Shown here one piece after another: positions 1-9,400 of a stretch of 64,000 bases of DNA; the first letter of the stretch is position 1, and the number at the start of each line of letters is the position of its first letter. Below the pieces are notes generated by a model. That model made no database searches. It saw only the letters and a program-made list of their open reading frames with translations, and was not told where the DNA came from. The stretch is taken from assembly GCF_000282455.1 (NCBI RefSeq), contig NZ_AKJG01000054.1, forward strand, positions 107,066-171,065, in the 5' to 3' direction. The translations under genes and the position numbers were made by a program. Source of the DNA: Pseudomonas sp. GM74. Its GTDB lineage: Bacteria; Pseudomonadota; Gammaproteobacteria; Pseudomonadales; Pseudomonadaceae.

Positions 1-1
1 C

Positions 2-1048
2 AATCTGGGCACCTTCTATCCGTGCCGCATGGAGTACAACGACTACCTGCGCTGGGTCGCCGGGCAGTTCACCGCGCAAAGCCGTTACGGCGAAGAAGTG
101 CTGACCATCGAGCCGGTGCTGCACAACCAGCAGGTCGAGGCGCTGCGGGTGATTTCCCGCGATGCGACAGGGCATCAACAGGTGCGCACCACCCGTTCGG
201 TGGTGGTCAGTGCCGGTGGCACGCCACGTATTCCCGAGGTGTTCAAGGCGCTCAAGGATGACGGGCGGGTGTTCCACCACTCCCAGTACCTGGCGCAGAT
301 GGCCAGGCAGCCGTGCGTGGACAACCGTCCGATGAGCATTGCGATCATTGGGGGCGGGCAGAGCGCGGCCGAAGCCTTCATCGATTTGAACGACAGCTTC
401 CCGTCGGTGCAGGTGGACATGATCCTGCGCGGCTCGGCACTCAAGCCGGCCGACGACAGCCCCTTCGTCAACGAAGTGTTCTCGCCGGAGTTCACCGACC
501 TGGTGTTCCAACAGCCCGACAGCGAGCGCGAGCGACTGGTCAACGAGTACCACAACACCAACTATTCGGTGGTGGACATCGATCTGATCGAGCGCATCTA
601 CGGCATCTTCTATCGGCAGAAAGTTTCGGGCATCGCCCGTCATGCGTTCCACACCCTGACCACGATCGAAAAGGCCACCGCCAACGAACGGGGCATCGAA
701 CTGGTGTTGCGCAACAACGCCACCGGCGAAGTCTCGGTGCGTCACTACGATGCCGTGGTGCTGGCCACCGGCTACGAGCGGCAGATGCACCGCAAGCTGC
801 TGGCGCCACTGGAAGAGTACCTGGGGGATTTCGAGGTCGATCGCCACTACAAGCTGATCACCGACGAGCGCTGCAAGGCCGGCCTCTACATGCAGGGCTT
901 TTGCCAGGCCAGCCATGGGTTGAGCGACACCTTGCTGTCGATCCTGCCGATTCGTGCCGATGAAATTGCCGGGTCGTTGTATGAGCACGGCAAGCATCGC
1001 GGGCAGGGGCGGTCGGTGGTGGATCTGTTGTTGGCGACTGCCAGCTGA
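2..1048 (+). CDS. pvdA: L-ornithine N5-monooxygenase, 3' part (pyoverdine biosynthesis)
   Basis: The gene is cut by the left edge; an open frame runs from base 2 and gives about 348 C-terminal residues of a protein that is usually near 445. The family hydroxylates the side-chain amine of L-ornithine with FAD, NADPH and O2, the first committed step to the hydroxamate groups of pyoverdine. The visible part has the NADPH-binding glycine motif (IGGGQSAAEAF, about residue 117 of the visible part) and the ATGYE motif near the end that is typical of this N-hydroxylase family. The cytoplasmic enzyme normally answers to iron starvation through PvdS, but its promoter is outside the window. A REP doublet follows the stop codon. 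An alternative is a related lysine or ornithine hydroxylase of another siderophore. Confidence 0.9.
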   Translation, partial: NLGTFYPCRMEYNDYLRWVAGQFTAQSRYGEEVLTIEPVLHNQQVEALRVISRDATGHQQVRTTRSVVVSAGGTPRIPEVFKALKDDGRVFHHSQYLAQMARQPCVDNRPMSIAIIGGGQSAAEAFIDLNDSFPSVQVDMILRGSALKPADDSPFVNEVFSPEFTDLVFQQPDSERERLVNEYHNTNYSVVDIDLIERIYGIFYRQKVSGIARHAFHTLTTIEKATANERGIELVLRNNATGEVSVRHYDAVVLATGYERQMHRKLLAPLEEYLGDFEVDRHYKLITDERCKAGLYMQGFCQASHGLSDTLLSILPIRADEIAGSLYEHGKHRGQGRSVVDLLLATAS

Positions 1049-1070
1049 GTCCTGCGGCGCCTAAAAAATC

Positions 1071-1140
1071 GCCATCGCGGGCAAGCCCGCTCCCACAGGT
1101 ATGGAGTGATCCTTGTGGGAGCGGGCTTGCCCGCGATGGC
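1071..1140. repeat. REP doublet (inverted pair)
   Basis: Two REP cores face each other around a short spacer (GCCATCGCGGGCAAGCCCG and its complement). It follows the pvdA stop codon and could form a long hairpin in the transcript. Confidence 0.9.
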
Positions 1141-1609
1141 GGCCTGAAAAGCACCACATACCTTGGATCCTGAACCCTTCCTGAAGAACCCCGCGATTCC
1201 CCCGGCAAGCTTTTGTAACGGGTTTACTCTCCAGACATCGGGGCGTAAGCTTCGCGCGTTTTCATCCATTACGGAGACCCACAGTGGGTACTTGTTCGAG
1301 TGACAGTTGTCGGCCGGTCTCGGTAACCGGCATTTTCTCGGCAAGATAACGCGCAGTCTCCTGTGCCGTTGTCTCGCCGACAAGCGAGCAGCGGCATCCT
1401 GATCATGGCCAGTCCCGGCCGTGTCCCGACGTCCCTCTCATCGACGCTGAACAGTGCGTGGTTTCGACTTTTTGTCGTGGCCGCCGCTCTATCGACACGC
1501 CTGTCCTTCGTGACCGGCGTGCCAGGCCTTGCTTTGCCGGTTGTTCCGGCGGCAGTGGCATGGACCTGCCTGCTCGACGGTTTCCCGGCTGACCAAAGGG
1601 GCACCAGCC
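1141..1609 (+). other. Long mgtA leader / intergenic region
   Basis: About 470 bases separate the REP doublet from mgtA. I see hairpins at 1313-1331 (GCCGGT/ACCGGC) and at about 1374-1389 (CTCGC/GCGAG). An open frame of 82 codons starts at ATG 1405, carries a hydrophobic proline-containing stretch, and overlaps the first 43 bases of mgtA in another frame, but has no clear ribosome site. Long leaders that sense Mg2+ or translation of a small ORF are known for mgtA in enterobacteria. Whether this one is regulatory is inference, and it does not match the M-box or enterobacterial mgtL leader by eye. Confidence 0.4.
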
Positions 1610-4324
1610 ATGAAACTTACCCTCAAGGAATTCTTCGCAGGCTTCCTGCGTAACCGCCACATCGTCCGGCACTTCCGTCGCCTGGCGTTGCTGGAAACCT
1701 TCACCGACACCACGGTCAGCCGTGAAGTCCCGCCCAGCCTGGCGCAAACCCTGGTGGCCGCTGCCGGCAGCGACACCGGTCAATTGCTCAACACCCTGGG
1801 CAGTCACACCGACGGCTTGAGCGAGCTCGAAGCCGATGCCCTGCGCGAGCAGTTCGGCCTCAATGAAGTCGAGCACGAACAGCCGCTGCCGTGGTGGACG
1901 CACCTGTGGCACTGCTACAAGAACCCGTTCAACCTGCTGCTGACGTTGCTGGCGGTCATCTCCTGGCTGACCGAAGACATGAAAGCCGCCATCGTGATTT
2001 TCTCCATGGTGGTGCTCTCGACCTTGCTGCGTTTCTGGCAGGAAACCAAATCCAATCAGGCCGCCGATGCTCTCAAGGCCATGGTCAGCAACACCGCCAC
2101 GGTGATGCGCCGTGACCTTGAGGACCGTGGCGCGCAGCGCATCGAATTACCGATCAGGCAACTGGTGCCGGGCGATCTGATCGTGCTGTCTGCCGGTGAC
2201 ATGATTCCCGCCGATTGCCGGGTGCTCAGCGCCAAGGACCTGTTCGTCAGCCAGGCGGCGATGACCGGTGAATCGATGCCGGTGGAAAAGTTTCCCCGTC
2301 AGCAGGACCGTGAAACGCTCAATCCGCTGGATCTGGACAACATCCTGTTCATGGGCACCAACGTGGTATCCGGCACGGCCATGGCGGTGATTCTCACCAC
2401 CGGCAACAGCACCTATTTCGGTGCCCTGGCCCAGCGCGTCGGCGCCACCGACCGGGCGCCGACTTCGTTCCAGACCGGGGTCAACAAAGTCAGTTGGCTG
2501 CTGATCCGCTTCATGTTCGTGATGGCGCCGCTGGTGTTGTTCATCAACGGTTTTACCAAGGGCGACTGGACCGAAGCGCTGCTGTTCGCGCTGTCGATTG
2601 CCGTGGGCCTGACCCCGGAAATGCTGCCGATGATCGTCACCTCGACCCTGGCCAAGGGCGCGGTGTTCCTGTCGCGCAAGAAAGTCATCGTCAAACGCCT
2701 CGACGCGATCCAGAACTTCGGCGCGATGGACGTGTTGTGCACCGACAAGACCGGCACCCTGACCCAGGACAAGATCTTCCTGGCGCGCAACGTCGATGTC
2801 TGGGGTCGCGATTCCGATGACGTGCTGGAAATGGCCTACCTCAACAGCTACTACCAGACAGGCCTGAAAAACCTGCTGGATGTGGCGGTACTCGAACACG
2901 TCGAAATCCATCGTGAGCTGAAAGTCGGCACGGCGTTTCGCAAGGTCGACGAGATTCCGTTCGACTTCACTCGCCGGCGCATGTCGGTGGTGGTCGCCGA
3001 GCATGGGCAACCGCACCTGCTGATCTGCAAGGGCGCAGTGGAAGAGGTACTGGCGGTCTGCTCGCGGGTTCGCCACGGCGAAGTCGATGAAGTGTTGACC
3101 GAAGAACTGCTGGCGCGCATCCGTCAGGTCACGGCCACGTTCAACGCCGAAGGCTTGCGGGTGGTTGCGGTTGCTGCACGGCCGATGATCGAAGGGCGCG
3201 ACACCTACAGCCTGGCCGATGAACAGGCACTGACACTGATCGGTTACGTAGCCTTTCTCGATCCGCCGAAAGAGAGCACCGCGCCGGCCCTCAAGGCGCT
3301 GGCGGCCCATGGCGTGGCGGTGAAAGTGCTGACCGGCGACAACGAACTGGTGACGGCGAAGATCTGCCGCGAAGTCGGCCTGGAACAGCAAGGCCTGCTG
3401 ATGGGTAATGACATCGAACGCATGAGCGACGCCGAACTGGCGAACGCCGTGGAGACCACCAACGTCTTCGCCAGGCTGACGCCGTCCCACAAGGAACGCA
3501 TCGTCCGCATGCTCAAGGGCAACGGCCATGTGGTCGGATTCATGGGCGACGGCATCAACGACGCCCCGGCCCTGCGCACCGCCGACATCGGCATTTCCGT
3601 GGACAGCGCCGTGGACATCGCCAAGGAAGCGGCCGACATCATCCTGCTGGAAAAGAGCCTGATGGTGCTGGAGGAGGGCGTGCTGGAAGGGCGCCGGACC
3701 TTCGCCAACATGCTCAAGTACATCAAGATGACCGCCAGTTCGAACTTCGGCAACGTGTTCTCGGTGCTGGTGGCCAGTGCGTTCATCCCGTTTCTGCCGA
3801 TGCTGCCGATGCACCTGTTGGTGCAAAACCTGCTCTATGACATTTCGCAGATCGCCATCCCGTTCGATAACGTCGATGACGAAATGCTCAAGCAACCGCA
3901 ACGCTGGCAACCGGCGGATGTCGGGCGCTTCATGCTGTTTTTCGGGCCGATCAGCTCGATCTTCGACATCACCACGTTCGCCTTGATGTGGTACGTGTTC
4001 GATGCCAACACCCCGGATCACCAGACCCTGTTCCAGTCCGGCTGGTTCGTGGTCGGGCTGCTGACCCAGACCCTGATCGTGCACATGATCCGCACCCCGA
4101 AGATCCCGTTCCTGCAAAGCCGCGCGGCCATGCCGTTGCTGGTGATGACCGGATTGATCATGGCCGTGGGGATTTTCCTGCCGATGGGACCGCTGGCCCA
4201 TTACTTCAAGTTGCAGGCGCTGCCGTCGCTGTACTTCGTGTTCCTGCCGGTGATCCTGCTGGCGTACATGGCGCTGACCCAGGCGGTGAAGGGCTTCTAC
4301 ATCCGGCGGTTTGGCTGGCAATAG
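1610..4324 (+). CDS. mgtA: Magnesium-importing P-type ATPase MgtA
   Basis: This 904-residue P3B-type ATPase moves Mg2+ into the cytoplasm. Motifs in order are the actuator TGES (AAMTGESMPVEK), the phosphorylation loop CTDKTGTLTQDK with the invariant Asp, the nucleotide-domain TGDNELV segment and the hinge GDGINDAPALR. Paired hydrophobic segments precede and follow these, with a six-helix C-terminal block ending near the stop. I chose ATG 1610 over an upstream in-frame codon at 1529 because homology to the family begins at MKLTLKEFF. The purine-rich AAAGGGG sits about 8 bases before it. mgtC lies downstream after a REP doublet, the pairing also seen in PhoPQ-regulated Mg2+ loci. A PhoP-like half-site (GGTTTA, 1221-1226) is only a weak hint. 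Confidence 0.95.
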   Translation: MKLTLKEFFAGFLRNRHIVRHFRRLALLETFTDTTVSREVPPSLAQTLVAAAGSDTGQLLNTLGSHTDGLSELEADALREQFGLNEVEHEQPLPWWTHLWHCYKNPFNLLLTLLAVISWLTEDMKAAIVIFSMVVLSTLLRFWQETKSNQAADALKAMVSNTATVMRRDLEDRGAQRIELPIRQLVPGDLIVLSAGDMIPADCRVLSAKDLFVSQAAMTGESMPVEKFPRQQDRETLNPLDLDNILFMGTNVVSGTAMAVILTTGNSTYFGALAQRVGATDRAPTSFQTGVNKVSWLLIRFMFVMAPLVLFINGFTKGDWTEALLFALSIAVGLTPEMLPMIVTSTLAKGAVFLSRKKVIVKRLDAIQNFGAMDVLCTDKTGTLTQDKIFLARNVDVWGRDSDDVLEMAYLNSYYQTGLKNLLDVAVLEHVEIHRELKVGTAFRKVDEIPFDFTRRRMSVVVAEHGQPHLLICKGAVEEVLAVCSRVRHGEVDEVLTEELLARIRQVTATFNAEGLRVVAVAARPMIEGRDTYSLADEQALTLIGYVAFLDPPKESTAPALKALAAHGVAVKVLTGDNELVTAKICREVGLEQQGLLMGNDIERMSDAELANAVETTNVFARLTPSHKERIVRMLKGNGHVVGFMGDGINDAPALRTADIGISVDSAVDIAKEAADIILLEKSLMVLEEGVLEGRRTFANMLKYIKMTASSNFGNVFSVLVASAFIPFLPMLPMHLLVQNLLYDISQIAIPFDNVDDEMLKQPQRWQPADVGRFMLFFGPISSIFDITTFALMWYVFDANTPDHQTLFQSGWFVVGLLTQTLIVHMIRTPKIPFLQSRAAMPLLVMTGLIMAVGIFLPMGPLAHYFKLQALPSLYFVFLPVILLAYMALTQAVKGFYIRRFGWQ

Positions 4325-4343
4325 AACCGCAGTACAGCAATGT

Positions 4344-4453
4344 CCTTGTGGGAGCGGGCTTGCTCGCGAAAGCGGTGGTTCAGTCGATGATGATGGTGAC
4401 TGATACATCGCATTCGTCGGAACGCCGCCCGGAGCAAGCCCACTCCCACAAGG
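4344..4453. repeat. REP doublet, variant right arm
   Basis: An inverted REP pair lies between mgtA and mgtC. The right arm carries TCGTCGGAACGCCGCCCGG in place of the usual TCGCG block. The same variant recurs near 56873. Confidence 0.85.
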
Positions 4454-4481
4454 GGATCGTGTGTTTTTCAAAGGATTCATC

Positions 4482-5198
4482 ATGCAAGCACTTAACAACC
4501 TCAACCTGAACTCCCTGCTCGACACCCTGGTCAGCCTCAGCGCGGCCTTCATCCTCGGTGGCCTGATCGGTTTCGAGCGTCAGTACCGGCAGCGCACCGC
4601 GGGCCTGCGCACCAACGTGCTGGTGGCGGTGGGCGCGGCGATTTTCGTCGACATGGCCAACCGGCTTGCCGGTGCCGAAGGTGCTGTGCGGGTCGTCGCC
4701 TACGTGGTTTCCGGTATCGGCTTTCTCGGTGCAGGGGTGATCATGCGCGAAGAGGGCAATGTGCGCGGCCTCAATACCGCCGCCACACTTTGGACCTCGG
4801 CGGCGGTCGGTGCCTGCGCCGGTGCCGATCTGCTGGCCGAGGCGTTGCTTGGCACCTTGTTTGTGCTGGCGGCAAACACCCTGCTGCGGCCGATCGTCAA
4901 CAACATCAACCGTCAGCCGCTGGATGTGATTTCGGCGGAAGTCACCAACATCGTCTATGTCATCGCCCGGCGTACGCAGCAGAAAACCGTGCTGGCCTTG
5001 CTCGAAGCCGAGCTGGAACGCAGCAACTACCCGGCCAGCGATGTCGATGTGCATGCCTTCGGCACGGATGAAATTGAAATCGAAGCCACCCTGGCGACCA
5101 CCTCGGTCGATGGTGATGAACTGGATGCCCTGGTGGCACGGATTTCGACCTCGGCCCTGGTGGTGCAGGCGTTCTGGAGTCCGAGTACTACGGAGTGA
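4482..5198 (+). CDS. mgtC: MgtC-family membrane protein
   Basis: The 238-residue protein has the MgtC signature: about five hydrophobic segments in the first 150 residues, with the conserved GFERQYRQRTAGLRTN loop after the first helix and GAGVIMREEGNVRGLNTAA in the middle. A soluble ACT-like C-terminal domain begins near residue 155. MgtC proteins support growth in low Mg2+ and, in Salmonella, inhibit the F1Fo ATP synthase; in pathogens they help survival in macrophages. I chose ATG 4482 because AAGGA lies 6 bases upstream; the GTG at 4461 lacks a site. It follows mgtA in the same direction, so shared low-Mg2+ control is likely (inference). Confidence 0.93.
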   Translation: MQALNNLNLNSLLDTLVSLSAAFILGGLIGFERQYRQRTAGLRTNVLVAVGAAIFVDMANRLAGAEGAVRVVAYVVSGIGFLGAGVIMREEGNVRGLNTAATLWTSAAVGACAGADLLAEALLGTLFVLAANTLLRPIVNNINRQPLDVISAEVTNIVYVIARRTQQKTVLALLEAELERSNYPASDVDVHAFGTDEIEIEATLATTSVDGDELDALVARISTSALVVQAFWSPSTTE

Positions 5199-5243
5199 AG
5201 GCCAAGGTTTCCCCAGCAAGCGTCAGACTAACCGGCATTGATT

Positions 5244-5257
5244 TAGGAATATTCCTA
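5244..5257. promoter_or_regulatory. RcsB-box-like palindrome TAGGAATATTCCTA
   Basis: This is a perfect 14-bp palindrome about 70 bases before the first gene of the phosphorelay. It differs from the enterobacterial RcsAB box consensus (TAAGAATATTCCTA) at a single position. The neighbouring LuxR/NarL-type regulator is in the same family as RcsB, EvgA and BvgA, so autoregulation is a reasonable inference. A hairpin GAGGTC/GACCTC (5270-5296) lies between it and the start codon. Confidence 0.55.
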
Positions 5258-5325
5258 CATAAACCCAGGGAGGTCTTCCGTAGGCTTTGCGACCTCTTGA
5301 AACCGACATCCTTTTGGAGGTCACC

Positions 5326-5727
5326 TTGCCGGATAAATCCTTGCGCATCCTGATCGCCGATGCGCAGCACTTCAATCGCCTGCGGATCGAGCGGCTGTTC
5401 AACCAGCTCGGCTACTTTCGGGTGGCACCGGTGCACAGCCTCGACGAACTCCTTCCACTGGTGGAGTACGCTGGCGAGCCTCTGGACCTGGTGCTCGTCA
5501 ATGGGGCGATGGCCAGCGAAGGGCTGGATCTGTTCAGTTTCCTGGCCGACAACCGGCAGGTTCATCACGGGTTTATCTTCAATGAACAGCAGGCGCCGTT
5601 GCCGCCCGTCGCGGGCAAGGTCCAGGTCAGCCAGGCCGCCCTGCCTGACCTCGCGTGCATTATGCAGTTGATGAGCACCGTCGATCGTCGCCTACCGCTC
5701 GTCGGAACTGTCATTTCTGTCAGGTAG
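5326..5727 (+). CDS. Degenerate response-regulator receiver protein
   Basis: The 133-residue protein reads as a single receiver (CheY-like) fold: strand 1 with the acidic pocket LRILIADAQ, then strand 3 LDLVLVNGAM, where the phospho-acceptor Asp is replaced by Asn. The usual Thr/Ser and Lys of the switch are not evident. I chose TTG 5326 because TGGAGG lies 5 bases upstream; the frame is open further but has no other site. It heads an apparent operon with a LuxR-type regulator and a BvgS-like kinase. P. aeruginosa Roc loci also carry an extra receiver protein (RocR, with an EAL domain), but no EAL domain is present here. A regulatory, phosphorylation-independent role is inference. Confidence 0.6.
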   Translation: MPDKSLRILIADAQHFNRLRIERLFNQLGYFRVAPVHSLDELLPLVEYAGEPLDLVLVNGAMASEGLDLFSFLADNRQVHHGFIFNEQQAPLPPVAGKVQVSQAALPDLACIMQLMSTVDRRLPLVGTVISVR

Positions 5728-5835
5728 TTCTTTCCAGCCTTCCATGCAAAAGTCTATGCGCAGCGTTGTGCCCAACCGCTGCGGTGCCTGGAGGGCATTT
5801 TTTGCCCGATCGTGTTGTTTTGCACGGGAGTTGTC

Positions 5836-6462
5836 ATGAAGTCTGCACTGATTGTGGAAGATCATCCGGTGGTTCGATCCATGATCAAACTCGTACTCAA
5901 GGGTGAAGGATTCAAGAGTATTTACGAAGCCTCCCGTGGCGATGAGGTCCTGGCGTTGCTCCGGGAGCATCGACCGGATGTCGTGCTGCTTGATCTGGGG
6001 CTTCCCGGTGTGGCGGGGCTTGAGGTGATGGACCGTATCAAGGCCGAACAGACGCGATGCCGCGTGGTGGTGTTCACTTCACTGGAGGCCCAGTTCTATC
6101 AGGACCGCTGCATGCGTGCCGGGGCTTTTGCCTATGTTTCCAAGAGCAAGGACCTGGATGACTTGAGGGCGGCGGTGAATTGCGTGATGGCCGGCTACAC
6201 CTATTTCGCCCAGATTCCCTCGAGCTCCGTGTCGATGGGGGAGTTGCAACGCAGCGAAAAGCAGTTGATCGACAGGCTCACCAATCGTGAGTTGACCGTT
6301 TTGCAGTACCTGGCCCGGGGTTCGAAAAACCTGGAAATCGCCGAGATCATGCACCTGAGCTACAAGACCGTCAGTACCTACAAAACCCGACTCACCCTCA
6401 AGCTCAACGTGAGCTCGTCGGTGCATTTGAGGGATTTCGCCCTGCGCAATCATCTGATCTGA
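5836..6462 (+). CDS. LuxR/NarL-type response regulator (BvgA/EvgA/RcsB class)
   Basis: This 208-residue two-domain regulator has a receiver with acidic pocket E8-D9 and phospho-acceptor D53 (LLDLGLPG), followed by a GerE/LuxR helix-turn-helix (LTNRELTVLQYLARGSKN, then the recognition helix around SYKTVSTYKTR). It starts at ATG 5836 with CGGGAG five bases upstream. The stop codon abuts the ATG of the hybrid kinase (no bases between), so translation is probably coupled and the pair forms one phosphorelay. Its target may be the palindrome at 5244. Candidates by analogy are RocA-type control of fimbriae or biofilm genes, but nothing here shows the regulon. Confidence 0.88.
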   Translation: MKSALIVEDHPVVRSMIKLVLKGEGFKSIYEASRGDEVLALLREHRPDVVLLDLGLPGVAGLEVMDRIKAEQTRCRVVVFTSLEAQFYQDRCMRAGAFAYVSKSKDLDDLRAAVNCVMAGYTYFAQIPSSSVSMGELQRSEKQLIDRLTNRELTVLQYLARGSKNLEIAEIMHLSYKTVSTYKTRLTLKLNVSSSVHLRDFALRNHLI

Positions 6463-9400
6463 ATGAACACACTCCGACGACTGGCAGGTGGGGTGCTGAT
6501 CGGCCTTCTTCTCTGGGCATCGACGGTCTGTGCGCAACAGTCGTTGACCCTGTTGGGGCGCTCGAGCGTCGAAGGCCTGAGTGTCGGGTTGTCGGAAACC
6601 GAGTCGCGCTGGCTACAGCAAAAGGGCCGATTGGTGCTGGCTGTCTCGGCGCCGGACTATCCCCCCTTCGAGTTCAACACGGCGGGCAAGGTATTCGAAG
6701 GCGTGACCGCCGATTACGCCGGGTTGCTCGAACAATTGTTGAACGTCGTCATCGATGTCCGACGCTATCCGTCCCGGGCCGACGCGGTGCAGGCCATCAA
6801 GGAAGGGCAGGCAGACCTGCTGGGAACGGCCAACCGGTTTGAAGCCGAAGATCCACAGCTACAGATGTCCAGCGCCTATGCGGTCGATCAACCGGTGCTG
6901 GTCACCCGCACCGATTTCCCTCCGGTACTCGACCCGACGCTGGCCGGCAAGCGGCTGGTGATGCTGTATCACTACCTGCCCGAATACAGCGTGCAGCAGT
7001 TCTATTCCAGGGCGCAGGTCCAGTTGTTTCCCTCGACGTTGGCGGCGATGGGCGCCGTGGCGTTCGGCCAGGCCGATGTCTACCTGGGGGATGCGATCAA
7101 TGCCCATTACCTGATCAGCAGGAATAACCTGGACAACGTGCACCTGACGGACTTCTCGCCCATGGAGTCCGGGCGTTTTGCCTTTGCAATGGCCCGCGAC
7201 AATGACTCGCTGTTGCGCATCGTCAACAAGGCGCTGGCGGCCATCTCCACCAATGAGCAAATGAATATCCTGCGTCGCTGGGGGGCAAACGGGGTGTCTA
7301 TCCCCGGCACCCAGTCATTGCAATTGAGCGTGGCCGAACAGCGCTGGCTCGAACGTCATCCACGGGTGAAGGTCGCGATCAACGAAAATATCCCGCCGAT
7401 TTCATTTGTCGACAGCGAAGGCAAGTTCCGCGGTATTGGCGTCGATGTGCTGACGAAAATCAGTTTGCGCACCGGCTTGCAATTTGACATCCGGGGCATG
7501 AAGTCGGTGGCCGAGATGATGACCGGCATCAAGAGCGGGCAGATCGATGTCCTGGCCGGTATCGGCCTCAGTTCCCAGCGTGAAGATGAGTTGCTGTTCA
7601 CCCGCGCGTTTCTGAGTAGCCCTTCGGTGCTGGTGACCCGCGTGGATACGGACAGCCCCAGGACGCTGGATGACATGGCGGGAAGGACGTTGGCGCTGAC
7701 CCAGGGCAACATTGTCGGCGAATACATTCGCCAGCGTTACCCGCAGATCCAGCTGGTGGATGCGCCCCTGTCGACCGATGCCATGGAAATGGTCGCCCAG
7801 GGCAAGACCCTGGGGGGCATCAACTCCCTGATCAGCGCCCGTTACCTGATTTCCCGGCAGTATCGCGATCGCCTGCAAGTGACCAGCACCGTGGGCACCG
7901 ACCCGGCACGAAGCACCCTGGCGACCAGCCGCGAGGCCGCCGAACTGCATTCGATCCTGGACAAGGCGCTGTTGAGCATCCCCCCCGAAGAAATTGACGA
8001 GCTGACCCAGCCCTGGCGCTATGACGCCATGGTCGAGCAGAGCTATTGGCTACGACACCGGCAGGCGATCGTGCAGGCGTTTGCGCTGGCGGGTGTCTTG
8101 CTGTTGCTCGCGTTGGCCGGGATCGTCTGGCAGCGGCGGCAGATTCGCCAGCGCCAGCAATTGCTTGGGCAATTGCAGGAAGCGAAGGACGCGGCGGACG
8201 ACGCCAACCGGGCCAAGACCACGTTCCTGGCCACCATGAGCCATGAAATACGCACGCCGATGAACGCGCTGATCGGTATGCTCGAACTGGCACTGAAACG
8301 GGCCGATGAAGGGGAGACCGACCGCGCCGCCATCGAGGTGGCGTCCAACGCCGGGCAACAATTGCTGGATTTGATCGGCGACATTCTGGACGTCGCCCGG
8401 ATCGAATCCGGGCATTTGTCGCTGGCGCCGGAGCGGGTCAATCTGCAGGCGCTGGTGACGTCGGTCTGCCGGGTTTTCGAAGGGCTGGCGCTGCAGAAAA
8501 ATCTGCAGTGGCGGGTCGAACTCGACGAACACAGTGACTGTGACGTGATGCTCGATCCCACGCGCTTCAAACAAGTGCTGTCCAATCTGCTGAGCAATGC
8601 GATCAAGTTCACCCGGGAAGGCCAGGTGCGCCTGATGCTGAGAGTGCGACCTCAAGCCCCGGCGCACCTCGCGGTCAGCGTGCAGATAGAGGACAGCGGC
8701 ATCGGTATCAGCGCGCTCGACCAGCAACGCCTGTTCAACCCGTTCGTGCAGGCGGGCAACAACCAACAGAGCGCCCGGCAAGGTTCCGGCCTGGGGCTGG
8801 TGATCAGTCGTACCCTGTGCGAAATGATGGGCGGCCGGTTGCAACTCGACAGCCAGCCTGGGCACGGGACGCGGGTCGACATCAGCCTGGTGCTGCCCGC
8901 CCTGCAAGCGTTACCCGTGGGGGGCAAGCCCCTGGATCCGGCGCAGCTCACGACCCGGGCGTTGTCGATTCTGGTGGTCGACGACTATCCGGCCAACCGC
9001 CTGTTGCTTTCGCGGCAGCTGGGCTACCTGGGCCATCGCGTGGCGCTGGCTGAAGACGGGGCGCAGGGGCTTGAACAGTGGCGCGGGCAAGGGTTCGATC
9101 TGGTCATCACTGATTGCAACATGCCGCAGCTCAGTGGGTACGAACTGGCGGGCGCGATACGTGAGCAAGAGCGGGAGCAGGGGCTGTCGCCGACGCTGAT
9201 TCTGGGCTTTACCGCCAATGCGCAGGCCGAGGAGAAGGCCCGGTGTCAGGCGGCGGGCATGGACGATTGCCTGTTCAAGCCCATTCGCCTGGTGGATTTG
9301 CAGGCGTGGCTGGCCCAGCGGTTTTCCAGCACACCCTCAACGGCTATCGATGATCCAGGCGTCGCCGAATTCGATTTGAGCGGGCTGGAACGCTATGCGG

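Noticed and set aside
1363..1653. ORF of 96 codons upstream of mgtA as a protein gene
   Set aside because: It has no ribosome site and overlaps the mgtA start. It is kept only as a possible leader peptide in the findings.
2147..4552. 801-codon open frame antisense to mgtA
   Set aside because: Long antisense frames are common opposite high-GC genes. Its His/Gln-rich product shows no known motif, while mgtA on the other strand is certain.
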